Numbered from the stretch's first letter, positions 1 through 6,948 are shown. The stretch is DNA of 8,301 nucleotides from Acidimicrobiaceae bacterium (GCA_002722525.1 PBMJ01000010.1:38355-46655), one strand, 5' to 3'. Numbers and translations are program-made. Notes: generated by a model from the sequence alone, not told the origin.

Positions 1-870
1 ATGCAAGTCCTCCTTGATGCAGGAGATGAAGTTCTACTTCCCTCCCCATATTGGACAACTTATCCAGAGCCTATAGCTCTAGCAGGAGCGGTAACAAAAG
101 TTATTCTCACTTCTGCAGAATCTGGATTTCGTGTATCGGTAGATCAACTTGAGGCAGCAAAAACAGATAGGACGAAAGCTTTGATCTTTTGCTCTCCGTC
201 TAACCCGACTGGGGCAGTTTACCCAAAGGATGAAATAGAGAAAATCGCTAGATGGGCTGCAGATAATGGCATTTGGGTTATCACCGATGAAATTTATGAG
301 CATTTGGTATACGGAGATAGTGAACACTTTTCGATGCCTACTCTTGTTCCTGACATCCAGGACCGATGTATTGTTCTTAACGGAGTAGCTAAGACCTATG
401 CAATGACAGGTTGGCGAGTCGGCTGGATTATTGCGCCTCCTGATATTGCTAAAGCAGCTTCGACACTGCAGTCACACCAAACTTCAAACGTTTCAAATGT
501 TTCGCAGCGCGCCGCGCTCGCAGCAGTTTCTGGCCCTCTCGATGATGTAGCGAGAATGCGAGAAGCGTTCGATAGACGTCGCCAAGTGGTGTTTAGTATG
601 CTTTCTGAGACTCAAGGGGTTTCTCTTCTAGAACCTCAAGGGGCGTTCTACGCTTTCCCTAGTTTTGAAGGCGTTCTTGGTCGGTCGTTGCGGGGTCGGA
701 CTCCTGAGACAACTCTTGATCTTGCAGAGATACTCCTCGAGGAGGTGCATGTGGCCCTAGTTCCCGGTGAAGCGTTTGGAGCTCCGGGGTACGCGAGAAT
801 CTCATTTGCTCTTGGAGATGAGGAACTTGAGGAAGGGATCCAAAGAGTTATGGACCTTTTCCAAAGCTAG
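1..870 (+). CDS. Class I/II PLP-dependent aminotransferase, aspartate-aminotransferase-like, 5'-truncated by window edge
   Basis: Fold-type I, PLP-dependent transaminase, probably cytoplasmic and acting on aspartate or another amino acid with 2-oxoglutarate; substrate range cannot be read from the sequence. In the 289 visible residues I see the PYW motif with W18 (stacks on PLP), NPTG at 68-71, DEIY at 96-99 (D96 and Y99 contact PLP), the Schiff-base lysine K131 in VAKTYAMTGWR, phosphate-binding R139, and C-terminal ARISFA with R266, which should bind the substrate alpha-carboxylate. The order and spacing match subgroup Ib aspartate aminotransferases such as the Thermus enzyme (about 385 residues). 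About 95-110 N-terminal residues are therefore missing, and the ATG at base 1 is an internal Met, not the start. The C-terminus is complete (TAG at 868-870). The next gene starts 4 nt later, suggesting one transcript. Family confidence is high; specific substrate is not. Confidence 0.93.
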   Translation: MQVLLDAGDEVLLPSPYWTTYPEPIALAGAVTKVILTSAESGFRVSVDQLEAAKTDRTKALIFCSPSNPTGAVYPKDEIEKIARWAADNGIWVITDEIYEHLVYGDSEHFSMPTLVPDIQDRCIVLNGVAKTYAMTGWRVGWIIAPPDIAKAASTLQSHQTSNVSNVSQRAALAAVSGPLDDVARMREAFDRRRQVVFSMLSETQGVSLLEPQGAFYAFPSFEGVLGRSLRGRTPETTLDLAEILLEEVHVALVPGEAFGAPGYARISFALGDEELEEGIQRVMDLFQS

Positions 871-874
871 TTAG

Positions 875-2809
875 ATGCAGTCTTCTAAGAGACTTCCTTA
901 CGGCAGCTGGCCTTCACCTATTTCTTCGTACTCCCTAGTCGAAGGGGTCTCGAATGTTACTGATATTTTTGTTGATGGAGAGGATGTGTGGTGGTCAGAG
1001 TCAAGACCAGACGAAGGTGGCCGGATCGCCATCATGCTTCACCCCAAAGACGGACGGCCACGTGAAGTTACCCCTCCTAATGCAAATGTGCGCTCAAGAG
1101 TTCATGAATATGGAGGTGGGGCATGGTTTGTTACTGATGCCTTCCTCTATTATGTTGAATTTCGAGATCAACGTATCCGACGAATTTCGCCGGAAGGGAA
1201 GGTGGAGATCCTGACCCCTGAACCACCTGAGAATCAATCATGGAGATTTGCTGATGGCCGTGTAATGCCCGATGGCTCTTCCATAGTGTGTATCCGAGAA
1301 GTTCACTTCCATCTTGATGATGGGGCAGTGGTAGAGCCAGATAATCAGATTGTTTCAATAGCGACCAACGGCAGTTTTGAAATAAGGGAATTAGTTGTTG
1401 GAGCTGACTTCTACGCGTTTCCTCGCCCTTCGCCAGATGGAGAATTTCTCGCATGGGTGCAATGGCTTCATCCGTCTATGCCATGGTATGGAACTGAATT
1501 GTGGGTTGGTCAATTAGAAGATGGAGATGTAACGAACGCAAAGAAGGTTGAGGGTGGGATGGATGAATCTATTTCGCAACCTGAATGGTCTAATGACACA
1601 AATCTCTTTTTTTTGAGTGACAGGACAGGGTGGTCAAACCTATATCGATTTAGCCCTGAGGGGAGTGTTCTTGAATGCGGTGGCGATTTTGATATAGCTG
1701 GCCCCTTATGGAATCTGGGACAATCGAGATATGTGATTACCGCCACCAAAGAGATTTTTCTCGCTGCCCGCAACACTCAGGATGACTTATTGATTAGTAG
1801 CGTAAATGAAGCAGTCGTTACTAGCTCTGCGACTATCCATACGGTTAGATGTTCATCATCCGGATCTCCGATAATTCTGTCTTCAACTCACCAATCTGGT
1901 CCCACAATTATTCGAGCAGCGCCGCAAAAAGAAATAATTCACCATCCAAAATCTCACGGATTACCTGACGAATTTCTACCGACTCCGACACTCCATACGT
2001 TTCCTACATCTGATGGGGGAGAGGCATTCTCTCTCTTCTATCCTCCTGCCCATCCTGAGTATGTCGGTATAGATAATGAAACTCCTCCTCTTCTTGTCTT
2101 AGCTCACGGAGGCCCCACCGGATCAGCACGGAACGAATTGCAATTAGGTTTACGGTATTGGACTAGCCGTGGGTGGGCGGTCGCTGACGTAAATTACCGA
2201 GGGAGCACCGGATTTGGACGGAGCTATATGGAGGAATTAGATGGGGAATGGGGTATAAAAGATGTTCAAGACTGCGTTGATGCAGCAGAATACTTTGTGG
2301 CAGAAGCGCTTGCTGATCCAAATCGTCTAGCTATTAAAGGAGGAAGTGCAGGAGGTTTTACCGTTCTGGCATCTCTAGCATTTCATCCAACTTTCTCTGC
2401 AGGGGCTAGTAGATATGGTGTGGCTGATCTTGAAACCCTTGCACTTGACACCCATAAATTTGAGTCGCGATATCTTGACCGTTTGATAGGCCCGTATCCA
2501 GATAAGCGAAATACTTACGTTGAGCGTTCCCCAATTAACCATTCAGAAAAATTCACCTGCCCGATGATCATTCTCCAAGGAACTGACGATGCCGTGGTTC
2601 CTCAGAATCAGGCGGATCATATCGTTTCAGCGTTAAAGGAAAAAAATGTACCGTACTCGTATCTTCTCTTTGATGGAGAGGGCCACGGATTTAGGAAGGC
2701 TGAAAATATTGTGGCTGCTCTAGAGGCTGAGTACTCTTTCTTTTCCCAAATTTTCGGATTTGAACCTGCTGATGAGATAAAGGAAGTTGAGATAGTAAAG
2801 GGTTCTTAG
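875..2809 (+). CDS. S9 family serine peptidase (prolyl oligopeptidase / acylaminoacyl-peptidase type)
   Basis: 644-residue serine peptidase of the POP family (COG1506-like), which cleaves short peptides or N-acylated amino acids. No signal peptide or membrane segment is visible, so it is probably cytoplasmic. Residues about 20-350 are beta-strand repeats consistent with the N-terminal propeller that gates the active site. Residues about 375-630 are the alpha/beta-hydrolase domain. It contains the oxyanion-hole HGGP at 411-414, nucleophile S491 in GGSAGG, the likely catalytic D572 in GTDDAVVP, and H604 in GEGHGF, so the triad is complete. Length is normal for the family. The ATG at 875 lies 4 nt after the aminotransferase stop with no good Shine-Dalgarno, so translation is probably coupled. 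The N-terminal PYGSWPSPIS stretch is typical of the family and supports this start. The gene ends 10 bp from a convergent gene. Peptide specificity cannot be told. Confidence 0.93.
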   Translation: MQSSKRLPYGSWPSPISSYSLVEGVSNVTDIFVDGEDVWWSESRPDEGGRIAIMLHPKDGRPREVTPPNANVRSRVHEYGGGAWFVTDAFLYYVEFRDQRIRRISPEGKVEILTPEPPENQSWRFADGRVMPDGSSIVCIREVHFHLDDGAVVEPDNQIVSIATNGSFEIRELVVGADFYAFPRPSPDGEFLAWVQWLHPSMPWYGTELWVGQLEDGDVTNAKKVEGGMDESISQPEWSNDTNLFFLSDRTGWSNLYRFSPEGSVLECGGDFDIAGPLWNLGQSRYVITATKEIFLAARNTQDDLLISSVNEAVVTSSATIHTVRCSSSGSPIILSSTHQSGPTIIRAAPQKEIIHHPKSHGLPDEFLPTPTLHTFPTSDGGEAFSLFYPPAHPEYVGIDNETPPLLVLAHGGPTGSARNELQLGLRYWTSRGWAVADVNYRGSTGFGRSYMEELDGEWGIKDVQDCVDAAEYFVAEALADPNRLAIKGGSAGGFTVLASLAFHPTFSAGASRYGVADLETLALDTHKFESRYLDRLIGPYPDKRNTYVERSPINHSEKFTCPMIILQGTDDAVVPQNQADHIVSALKEKNVPYSYLLFDGEGHGFRKAENIVAALEAEYSFFSQIFGFEPADEIKEVEIVKGS

Positions 2810-2819
2810 AGCATTTTAG

Positions 2820-3629
2820 CTATTTAGCAACTGATAGTTGTCTGCTCATTCCTAGAAGTGTTCCATCTCGAAGCCATATTTGTCCATCTTCTTCAAGGTA
2901 GCCATGGGAGATATGGCGGGTTGCGAATCGTACGAGTACCCATTCGGCCGCAGGCCAGTCGATAGTGTTGACCTCTGCCCTAATATGAACAGTTAAGTCA
3001 ACCGTAGGAACAAATTGTATTTGGGGGGTCATAGCAAAAATAGGTGGAGGTAGAGCGTCCGAAATGGCAACTATTAAAGGAGTTCCTGTGGGTGTAGGTT
3101 CGACAGGGCGTATCCACCATGAAAGCTCTGCTTTCTGTCTCTGTTGTTCGATGGTTTCCTCAGTTAATTTTGCGCCCATGGCGGATCTCGTTTCCCACTG
3201 CTCTCGAAGTCGTATTGGATGCTCGATGATTTTATCGATCGGAGTGCATTTATCAGGAGACGGGACTTCAGGCATTTTTAGCTGAGGCTCAGGAGGACTT
3301 TTTCCTGCAGCTCCCCATACCCCCGTTGCTAACAATAAGGTTCTATCGTTCTGGGCTAGTTCGAATCTCAAAAAATCGACAAGTCGGCCACTGCGCTCTG
3401 TCTTCACACTGATCCTAGCTTCCCCCAATTGAGGGGGCGATAGGAAATGAGTTGTCAGACTCCTTAGTTGCCGCTCTGGGGAATTGAGGTGGAGATTGCC
3501 GGCATTTGCAAATAATGCAGCTAAGTAGCCTCCATTAGGGCCTGCGACTATCCAGTACTTGTCATGAATCGTTACGCTATATTCTCCAGTTCCGACGGCT
3601 TCAAGCGCAATATGATCTTGAAATGACAT
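2820..3629 (-). CDS. Acyl-CoA thioesterase-like double-hotdog protein (4HBT_3 / TesB-like)
   Basis: 269-residue protein with the two tandem hotdog folds of TesB-like thioesterases, which hydrolyse acyl-CoA to free acid and CoA in the cytoplasm. The first hotdog (about 20-108) has PNGGY at 31-35 and the LRSLTTHFLSPP strand (56-66). The second (about 160-265) has SDALPPP at 190-196 and ends in GTLLGMSRQ. By alignment in the head to E. coli TesB (Asp204, Thr228, Gln278), the catalytic set is probably D191, T209 and Q264; all three are present. The ATG at 3629 has an AAGGA 13 nt upstream, a rather long spacing. It is the downstream gene of a two-gene unit, 29 nt after the amidohydrolase stop. Acyl substrate is unknown; some PF13622 relatives are broad-specificity housekeeping enzymes, so a pathway-specific role with the amidohydrolase is only inferred. 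Confidence 0.85.
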   Translation of the reverse strand: MSFQDHIALEAVGTGEYSVTIHDKYWIVAGPNGGYLAALFANAGNLHLNSPERQLRSLTTHFLSPPQLGEARISVKTERSGRLVDFLRFELAQNDRTLLLATGVWGAAGKSPPEPQLKMPEVPSPDKCTPIDKIIEHPIRLREQWETRSAMGAKLTEETIEQQRQKAELSWWIRPVEPTPTGTPLIVAISDALPPPIFAMTPQIQFVPTVDLTVHIRAEVNTIDWPAAEWVLVRFATRHISHGYLEEDGQIWLRDGTLLGMSRQLSVAK

Positions 3630-3642
3630 TATTGGTTCGGTT

Positions 3643-3647
3643 TCCTT
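3643..3647 (-). promoter_or_regulatory. Ribosome binding site of the thioesterase gene
   Basis: On the - strand the 29-nt gap between the amidohydrolase stop and the thioesterase ATG contains AAAGGAAA. Its AAGGA core lies 13 nt before the ATG at 3629. The spacing is longer than ideal, but no nearer purine run exists. It suggests independent re-initiation rather than an overlapping stop-start. Confidence 0.5.
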
Positions 3648-3658
3648 TGCTTTGAGTT

Positions 3659-4840
3659 TTAAATATTGAGTGAAACTAGATCTTTCCCATTTAGGTACAT
3701 GATTTTTTCAACTTCTTCCTCATTGAAACCCTGTAGGTCGTGGATGAATTCAGTAGGATCAGCTAGTCCTTCAGCGTGGGGGAAGTCAGATCCGAAGAGA
3801 ATATGATCTACGCCCAAGAGGTCTCGAAGTTCCAAAAGGTCGTCTTCGTAGTAAGGAGCTACCCAGATATGCTTTCGAAATATCTCAACAGGGTCACTAG
3901 GGAATGCATAACTTGCCTGTTTATAAGCTTTTTCTAAGCGCTTCACCAGACCACTCACCCAGTCTGACCCATTCTCAATAGTGCAGACACGTATGTTGGG
4001 AAATTTGTCAAATAATCCACCGCCTATTAGTGCTGCTACTGTATCTGCGATATTGGAGTAGTTGAGTAATCTTTTAAGAGGTTCGTATCGGAACGCTTCA
4101 AACTCCGTAGTAAGCCCCCAGTGGGCAAACATGAAATCGTACGCAGCATCTCCCGCATGAAAGGCCACAGTTAGTCCTGAATCATTGACACGGTCCCAAA
4201 ATGGGTCGAATGCTTTGTCGGCAGGACTCTTTTTCCCATCATGTGTTGTTACTGCAGAAGCGCGTAGATTGATCAGCCGAGCATCGTTTTCTAAGACAAA
4301 TTCCAGTTCTCTGATAGCATTGTCTACATCTGCGAGCGTGATATAGGGAGCGGTGAAGAGTCGGTCTTTGTAATTGAATTTCCAATCATCGAGAAGCCAT
4401 CTATTGAATGCAGTAAAAGCTGCTACTAATGCGGGGATATCGTTTTCGAGGGCCGACTCCATCCCAACTCCTAATGTCGGGAAGAGAAAGCATCCATCTA
4501 ATCCTTGCTCGTCAAGTTTTTTGATCTTAGCGTCTTTATCTCGGTATTCAGGTCGTTCAGCAATCGGTTCTAGATCTCCAAACGCGTCACGAATATCTGA
4601 GACTGAAACTCTGCCCCGAAAGTAGGCGTCCAGACATCCTGGCTGAGCTATTGGATCAAACGTCGGGTTTGGGATAAAGCGATTAACTTTTCCTCCAACC
4701 AGAAGTCTTCTTTTACCGTTTATTTCTGACCATTGGATCCCACGGCTTTTTAAATGTGGGTCCATGTAGCGAGTGAATGCGTCTTCGGCTTCGTAATAGT
4801 GATGATCACAATCAAATGCACTGAAATTTAAGTCAGCCAC
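3659..4840 (-). CDS. Amidohydrolase-2 family metal-dependent hydrolase/decarboxylase
   Basis: 393-residue TIM-barrel enzyme of the amidohydrolase-2 family (PF04909), which includes ACMSD, gamma-resorcylate decarboxylase and many uncharacterised actinobacterial hydrolases. Visible signatures are an N-terminal metal-motif strand FDCDHHYYE (9-17), H228 in VAFHAGD on a central strand, and the late aspartate D352 in LFGSDFPHAEG, which in this superfamily binds metal or activates water. The usual DxHxH is replaced by D12-H13-H14..E17, as in subfamilies that use an Asp/Glu-type N-terminal ligand. I chose GTG at 4840: AAGGA sits 7 nt upstream and the conserved family sequence begins only about 9 residues later. 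The alternative TTG at 4894 would add 18 residues, has no Shine-Dalgarno, and would make a hairpin part of the coding region. It is the first gene of a unit with the downstream thioesterase and is divergent from serA. Substrate is unknown; no signal peptide. Confidence 0.85.
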   Translation of the reverse strand: MADLNFSAFDCDHHYYEAEDAFTRYMDPHLKSRGIQWSEINGKRRLLVGGKVNRFIPNPTFDPIAQPGCLDAYFRGRVSVSDIRDAFGDLEPIAERPEYRDKDAKIKKLDEQGLDGCFLFPTLGVGMESALENDIPALVAAFTAFNRWLLDDWKFNYKDRLFTAPYITLADVDNAIRELEFVLENDARLINLRASAVTTHDGKKSPADKAFDPFWDRVNDSGLTVAFHAGDAAYDFMFAHWGLTTEFEAFRYEPLKRLLNYSNIADTVAALIGGGLFDKFPNIRVCTIENGSDWVSGLVKRLEKAYKQASYAFPSDPVEIFRKHIWVAPYYEDDLLELRDLLGVDHILFGSDFPHAEGLADPTEFIHDLQGFNEEEVEKIMYLNGKDLVSLNI

Positions 4841-4847
4841 ACCAAAA

Positions 4848-4852
4848 TCCTT
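4848..4852 (-). promoter_or_regulatory. Shine-Dalgarno deciding the GTG start of the amidohydrolase
   Basis: On the - strand, AAGGA (within AAAGGAT) is followed by a 7-nt spacer, TTTTGGT, and then GTG at 4840. This is the best ribosome site in the region. It argues for a 393-residue protein rather than the 411-residue form starting at TTG 4894. Confidence 0.6.
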
Positions 4853-4866
4853 TGTTGCAAATAGCG

Positions 4867-4885
4867 CTGGCGAAGAAATCGCCAG
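4867..4885 (-). promoter_or_regulatory. Hairpin in the predicted 5' leader of the amidohydrolase gene
   Basis: Perfect inverted repeat CTGGCGA-5 nt-TCGCCAG. With the GTG start at 4840 it lies in the untranslated leader, about 15 nt upstream of the Shine-Dalgarno. It has no U-tract after it in either direction, so it is not a standard terminator. It could be an mRNA-stability or translational element, or a protein operator in the divergent region; the sequence does not decide between these. Confidence 0.45.
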
Positions 4886-4894
4886 ATGTACCAA

Positions 4895-4911
4895 ATACTT
4901 ATTGTAAGTAT
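4895..4911. promoter_or_regulatory. Perfect palindrome (candidate operator) in the divergent amidohydrolase/serA region
   Basis: ATACTTA-TTG-TAAGTAT is a perfect 7-3-7 inverted repeat. It overlaps the - strand -10-like TATACT (4907-4912) and lies about 50 bp upstream of serA. That placement suits a dimeric repressor controlling the amidohydrolase unit. No regulator gene is in the window, so the binding protein is unknown. Confidence 0.45.
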
Positions 4912-4912
4912 A
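4907..4912 (-). promoter_or_regulatory. Candidate -10 box for the amidohydrolase-thioesterase unit
   Basis: TATACT on the - strand matches the TATAAT consensus at 5 of 6 positions. It would place the transcript start near 4900 and give a leader of about 60 nt containing a hairpin and the Shine-Dalgarno. No convincing -35 lies 16-18 bp upstream, so either an activator is needed or the call is wrong. Confidence 0.35.
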
Positions 4913-4950
4913 TATGCGTAAATTGTTGTCCTTATTAGTCCAAGACCTTC

Positions 4951-4956
4951 TAGATT
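4951..4956 (+). promoter_or_regulatory. Candidate -10 box of serA, possibly leaderless
   Basis: TAGATT fits the TANNNT pattern and ends 6 nt before the ATG at 4963, so transcription would begin at or next to the start codon. No Shine-Dalgarno is visible upstream of serA, which agrees with a leaderless mRNA, common in actinobacteria. The best -35-like element is TTGTCC (4926-4931), with a long 19-bp spacer. Confidence 0.4.
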
Positions 4957-4962
4957 AGAGTG

Positions 4963-6528
4963 ATGGCTCGTGTCTTAATAACAGAAAAAATCGCTGACGC
5001 TGGAATTGAGCGACTGCGCGAAGCAGGTCATGATGTTGATGTAAAACTCGATCTATCTGAAGACGCCTTGCTAGCTGAAGTTAAGGACGCTGACGCTGTC
5101 ATTATTCGTTCGGCAACCACTATGACTAAGGAAGTTATCAAGAACGGTGAGAAGTTGCTGGTAATTGGCAGAGCCGGAATTGGTCTTGACAACGTAGACG
5201 TTAATGCAGCTACTGAGCAAGGAGTTATGGTAGTTAACGCTCCAAAGTCGAATATCCTTTCAGCAGCAGAACATACAATCGCCTTGATACTTGCCCAAGC
5301 GCGAAACATCCCGCAAGCAAATTCTGCTTTGAAGAGTGGAAGATGGGAGCGTAATGAATGGACGGGTGTCGAACTTGCCGATAAAACTCTTGGAATTATA
5401 GGTCTTGGAAGAATTGGTAAATTGGTAGCTCAGCGCGCACTTGCTTTCGGGATGAATCTTGTTGCATACGACCCATTCGTTGCTACCGAGAGGGCCCGTC
5501 AACTGTCGGTCCAACTCATGTCGCTGGAGGATTTGATACAAGTTTCTGATTTCTTAACAATCCACGTAGCAAAAACACCGGAGACCGAAAATCTTATTAA
5601 TGATGAGTTGCTTACCCATGCGAAGCCTTGTCTAAGAATAATTAATGTTGCTCGGGGTGGAATTGTTAATGAGGCTGACTTAGCTGAAGCGGTCTCATCA
5701 GGAAAAATCGCTGGGGCGGCGATCGACGTATTCGAAAATGAACCCGTCACTGAATCCCCACTCTTCTCTCTGCCACAAATAGTTGTTACTCCGCATCTTG
5801 GAGCTAGCACTACCGAAGCGCAGGATAAAGCTGGAGAGTCCATTGCTGAACAGGTAGAGCTAGCTCTTCTTGGCGAGTTTGTTCCTCATGCCGTCAACGT
5901 GGCAGCAACCGAAGCTGCTGAAACCGTCCGTCCGTTCCTTCCTCTAGCAGAGCAGCTTGGGGCAATATTCTCAGGGCTTCTGAATGAACTCCCCGAAATA
6001 GTCGAAATAGAATTCGCAGGGGAAATCGGAGGGTACGATAATAAAATTACAGAACTCTCAGCTGTTAAAGGACTTCTTGCGGGAATTGCCGATCAGGCTA
6101 TTTCTTATGTAAACGCTATCGATGTCGCAAAAGACCATGGCGTTCAGATTCGTTCAGTAACCACTACCTCATCCGCGGATTACGTCAACACAGTTACTAT
6201 TCGAGGAGGTGGCCATGCGATAGCAGGAACGCTTGTTGGGTTAAAGGGCGAAGCTCGAATAGTAATGGTTGATGATCACACAGTTGATATGCCGCCAAGC
6301 ACGCATATGGTTATTCTTCGAAATGACGACCGCCCAGGAGTGATAGGGAAAGTAGGAACTATTTTGGGTGAAGAGAAAATTAATATTGTTGATATGAACG
6401 TCGGTCGAAGCAAGGATGGCTTAGGGGCGTTAATGGTAATTTCAACACAGGATGAAGTCCCAAATCATATCGCTGAATTACTTATACAAACAGATGGAGT
6501 AACGAGGTGCTCGGTTCTGAACTTGTGA
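4963..6528 (+). CDS. serA: D-3-phosphoglycerate dehydrogenase, long form with ASB and ACT domains
   Basis: 521-residue cytoplasmic enzyme oxidising 3-phosphoglycerate to 3-phosphohydroxypyruvate with NAD+, the first committed step of L-serine synthesis. The catalytic and NAD-binding part (about 1-300) has GLGRIG at 147-152, D170 ending the second Rossmann strand (NAD ribose contact), R231 in NVARGG, E260, and H278 in TPHLGAS: the expected Arg/Glu/His set. Residues about 310-440 form the intervening ASB domain, and about 448-521 the C-terminal ACT domain with DRPGVIGKVG. Length and domain order match the Mycobacterium tuberculosis type (528 residues), not the shorter E. coli type. GTG at 4960 directly precedes ATG at 4963; ATG is chosen because the family begins MARVL and a -10 box suggests a leaderless transcript there. 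Feedback inhibition by serine through ACT is likely from the family, but one ligand position differs. Divergent from the amidohydrolase, convergent with the sunset-domain gene. Confidence 0.97.
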   Translation: MARVLITEKIADAGIERLREAGHDVDVKLDLSEDALLAEVKDADAVIIRSATTMTKEVIKNGEKLLVIGRAGIGLDNVDVNAATEQGVMVVNAPKSNILSAAEHTIALILAQARNIPQANSALKSGRWERNEWTGVELADKTLGIIGLGRIGKLVAQRALAFGMNLVAYDPFVATERARQLSVQLMSLEDLIQVSDFLTIHVAKTPETENLINDELLTHAKPCLRIINVARGGIVNEADLAEAVSSGKIAGAAIDVFENEPVTESPLFSLPQIVVTPHLGASTTEAQDKAGESIAEQVELALLGEFVPHAVNVAATEAAETVRPFLPLAEQLGAIFSGLLNELPEIVEIEFAGEIGGYDNKITELSAVKGLLAGIADQAISYVNAIDVAKDHGVQIRSVTTTSSADYVNTVTIRGGGHAIAGTLVGLKGEARIVMVDDHTVDMPPSTHMVILRNDDRPGVIGKVGTILGEEKINIVDMNVGRSKDGLGALMVISTQDEVPNHIAELLIQTDGVTRCSVLNL

Positions 6529-6541
6529 CCATAGTTTTTGT

Positions 6542-6931
6542 TTACCGTTGAGCAGGACGGTACCCATCGGACTCAGCATCCTCAGCTGAGGCGTAGCACC
6601 TGTCAGGGATTGTGCGCTCGTAAGCGTTGCCTCCGGGCACATGGTATAAGCCACTGCCATCTTTAGCTTTGACGGGATGTGAAGTGGGACAATCGCCACT
6701 AGCATCGCATGCCACCCAATTTCGCGGCTCTAGAGGACTTCCATCAGTCGGCTCGGTCAATGTAGGGTCAGTAGGTTCCTCGGAATCAGTTAGGTTTATA
6801 GGAGGCCAGCTAAAGTCACTTTCATCTTCGTCTTGATCCCCCTCAGCAGCCCGGCTTCGTAATCGCGACACGATAAAGGCAATTACGGCTGCTATGGCGG
6901 CGAATTTAATGAGTTTGCGAAGTATTTTCAT
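6542..6931 (-). CDS. Small membrane-anchored protein with C-terminal sunset domain
   Basis: 129-residue protein of unknown function. A basic N-terminus is followed by one hydrophobic segment at about 8-23 (LIKFAAIAAVIAFIVS) and an RLRSR patch. Then comes an acidic, Thr/Pro/Ser-rich linker (about 30-70). The C-terminal module (about 75-129) carries CPTSHPVK (81-88), YHVPGGNAYERT (96-107), RCYAS (111-115) and DGYRPAQR at the very end, the pattern I know as the 'sunset' domain of actinobacterial proteins. C81, H85, H97 and C112 could bind a metal; that is inference. Positive charges flank the TM segment on both sides, so topology is ambiguous, though a non-cleaved anchor with an extracytoplasmic domain is plausible. 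The start at ATG 6931 gives a sensible N-terminus but has no Shine-Dalgarno. It converges on serA with 13 bp between the stops. Confidence 0.75.
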   Translation of the reverse strand: MKILRKLIKFAAIAAVIAFIVSRLRSRAAEGDQDEDESDFSWPPINLTDSEEPTDPTLTEPTDGSPLEPRNWVACDASGDCPTSHPVKAKDGSGLYHVPGGNAYERTIPDRCYASAEDAESDGYRPAQR

Positions 6932-6942
6932 ATCATTCTGAC

Positions 6943-6948
6943 TTTATA
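6943..6948 (-). promoter_or_regulatory. Candidate -10 box of the sunset-domain gene
   Basis: TATAAA on the - strand lies 11 nt before the ATG at 6931, predicting a leader of only about 5 nt. This fits the absence of a Shine-Dalgarno. No good -35 is seen at the usual spacing, so the call is tentative. Confidence 0.35.

Noticed and set aside
1..3. ATG at the window edge as the aminotransferase start
   Set aside because: The sequence begins in the middle of the PLP fold; about 100 conserved N-terminal residues would be missing, so this is an internal Met.
2810..2819. Terminator between the convergent peptidase and thioesterase genes
   Set aside because: There are only 10 bp between the stops and no stable stem with a T-run was found nearby.
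4841..4894. N-terminal extension of the amidohydrolase from TTG 4894
   Set aside because: It has no Shine-Dalgarno and no family-like residues, while GTG 4840 has AAGGA at 7 nt. It remains possible but less likely.
5028..5843. Overlapping - strand open frames inside serA
   Set aside because: They are antisense shadows of a clearly conserved coding frame, with compositionally odd proteins and no family motifs.
6543..6562. TACCGT-8 nt-ACGGTA hairpin as a terminator between serA and the sunset gene
   Set aside because: The stem is only 6 bp. The T-rich run lies before it on the + strand and it is followed by an A-rich run on the - strand, so neither direction has a proper U-tail. It also overlaps the sunset-gene stop codon.
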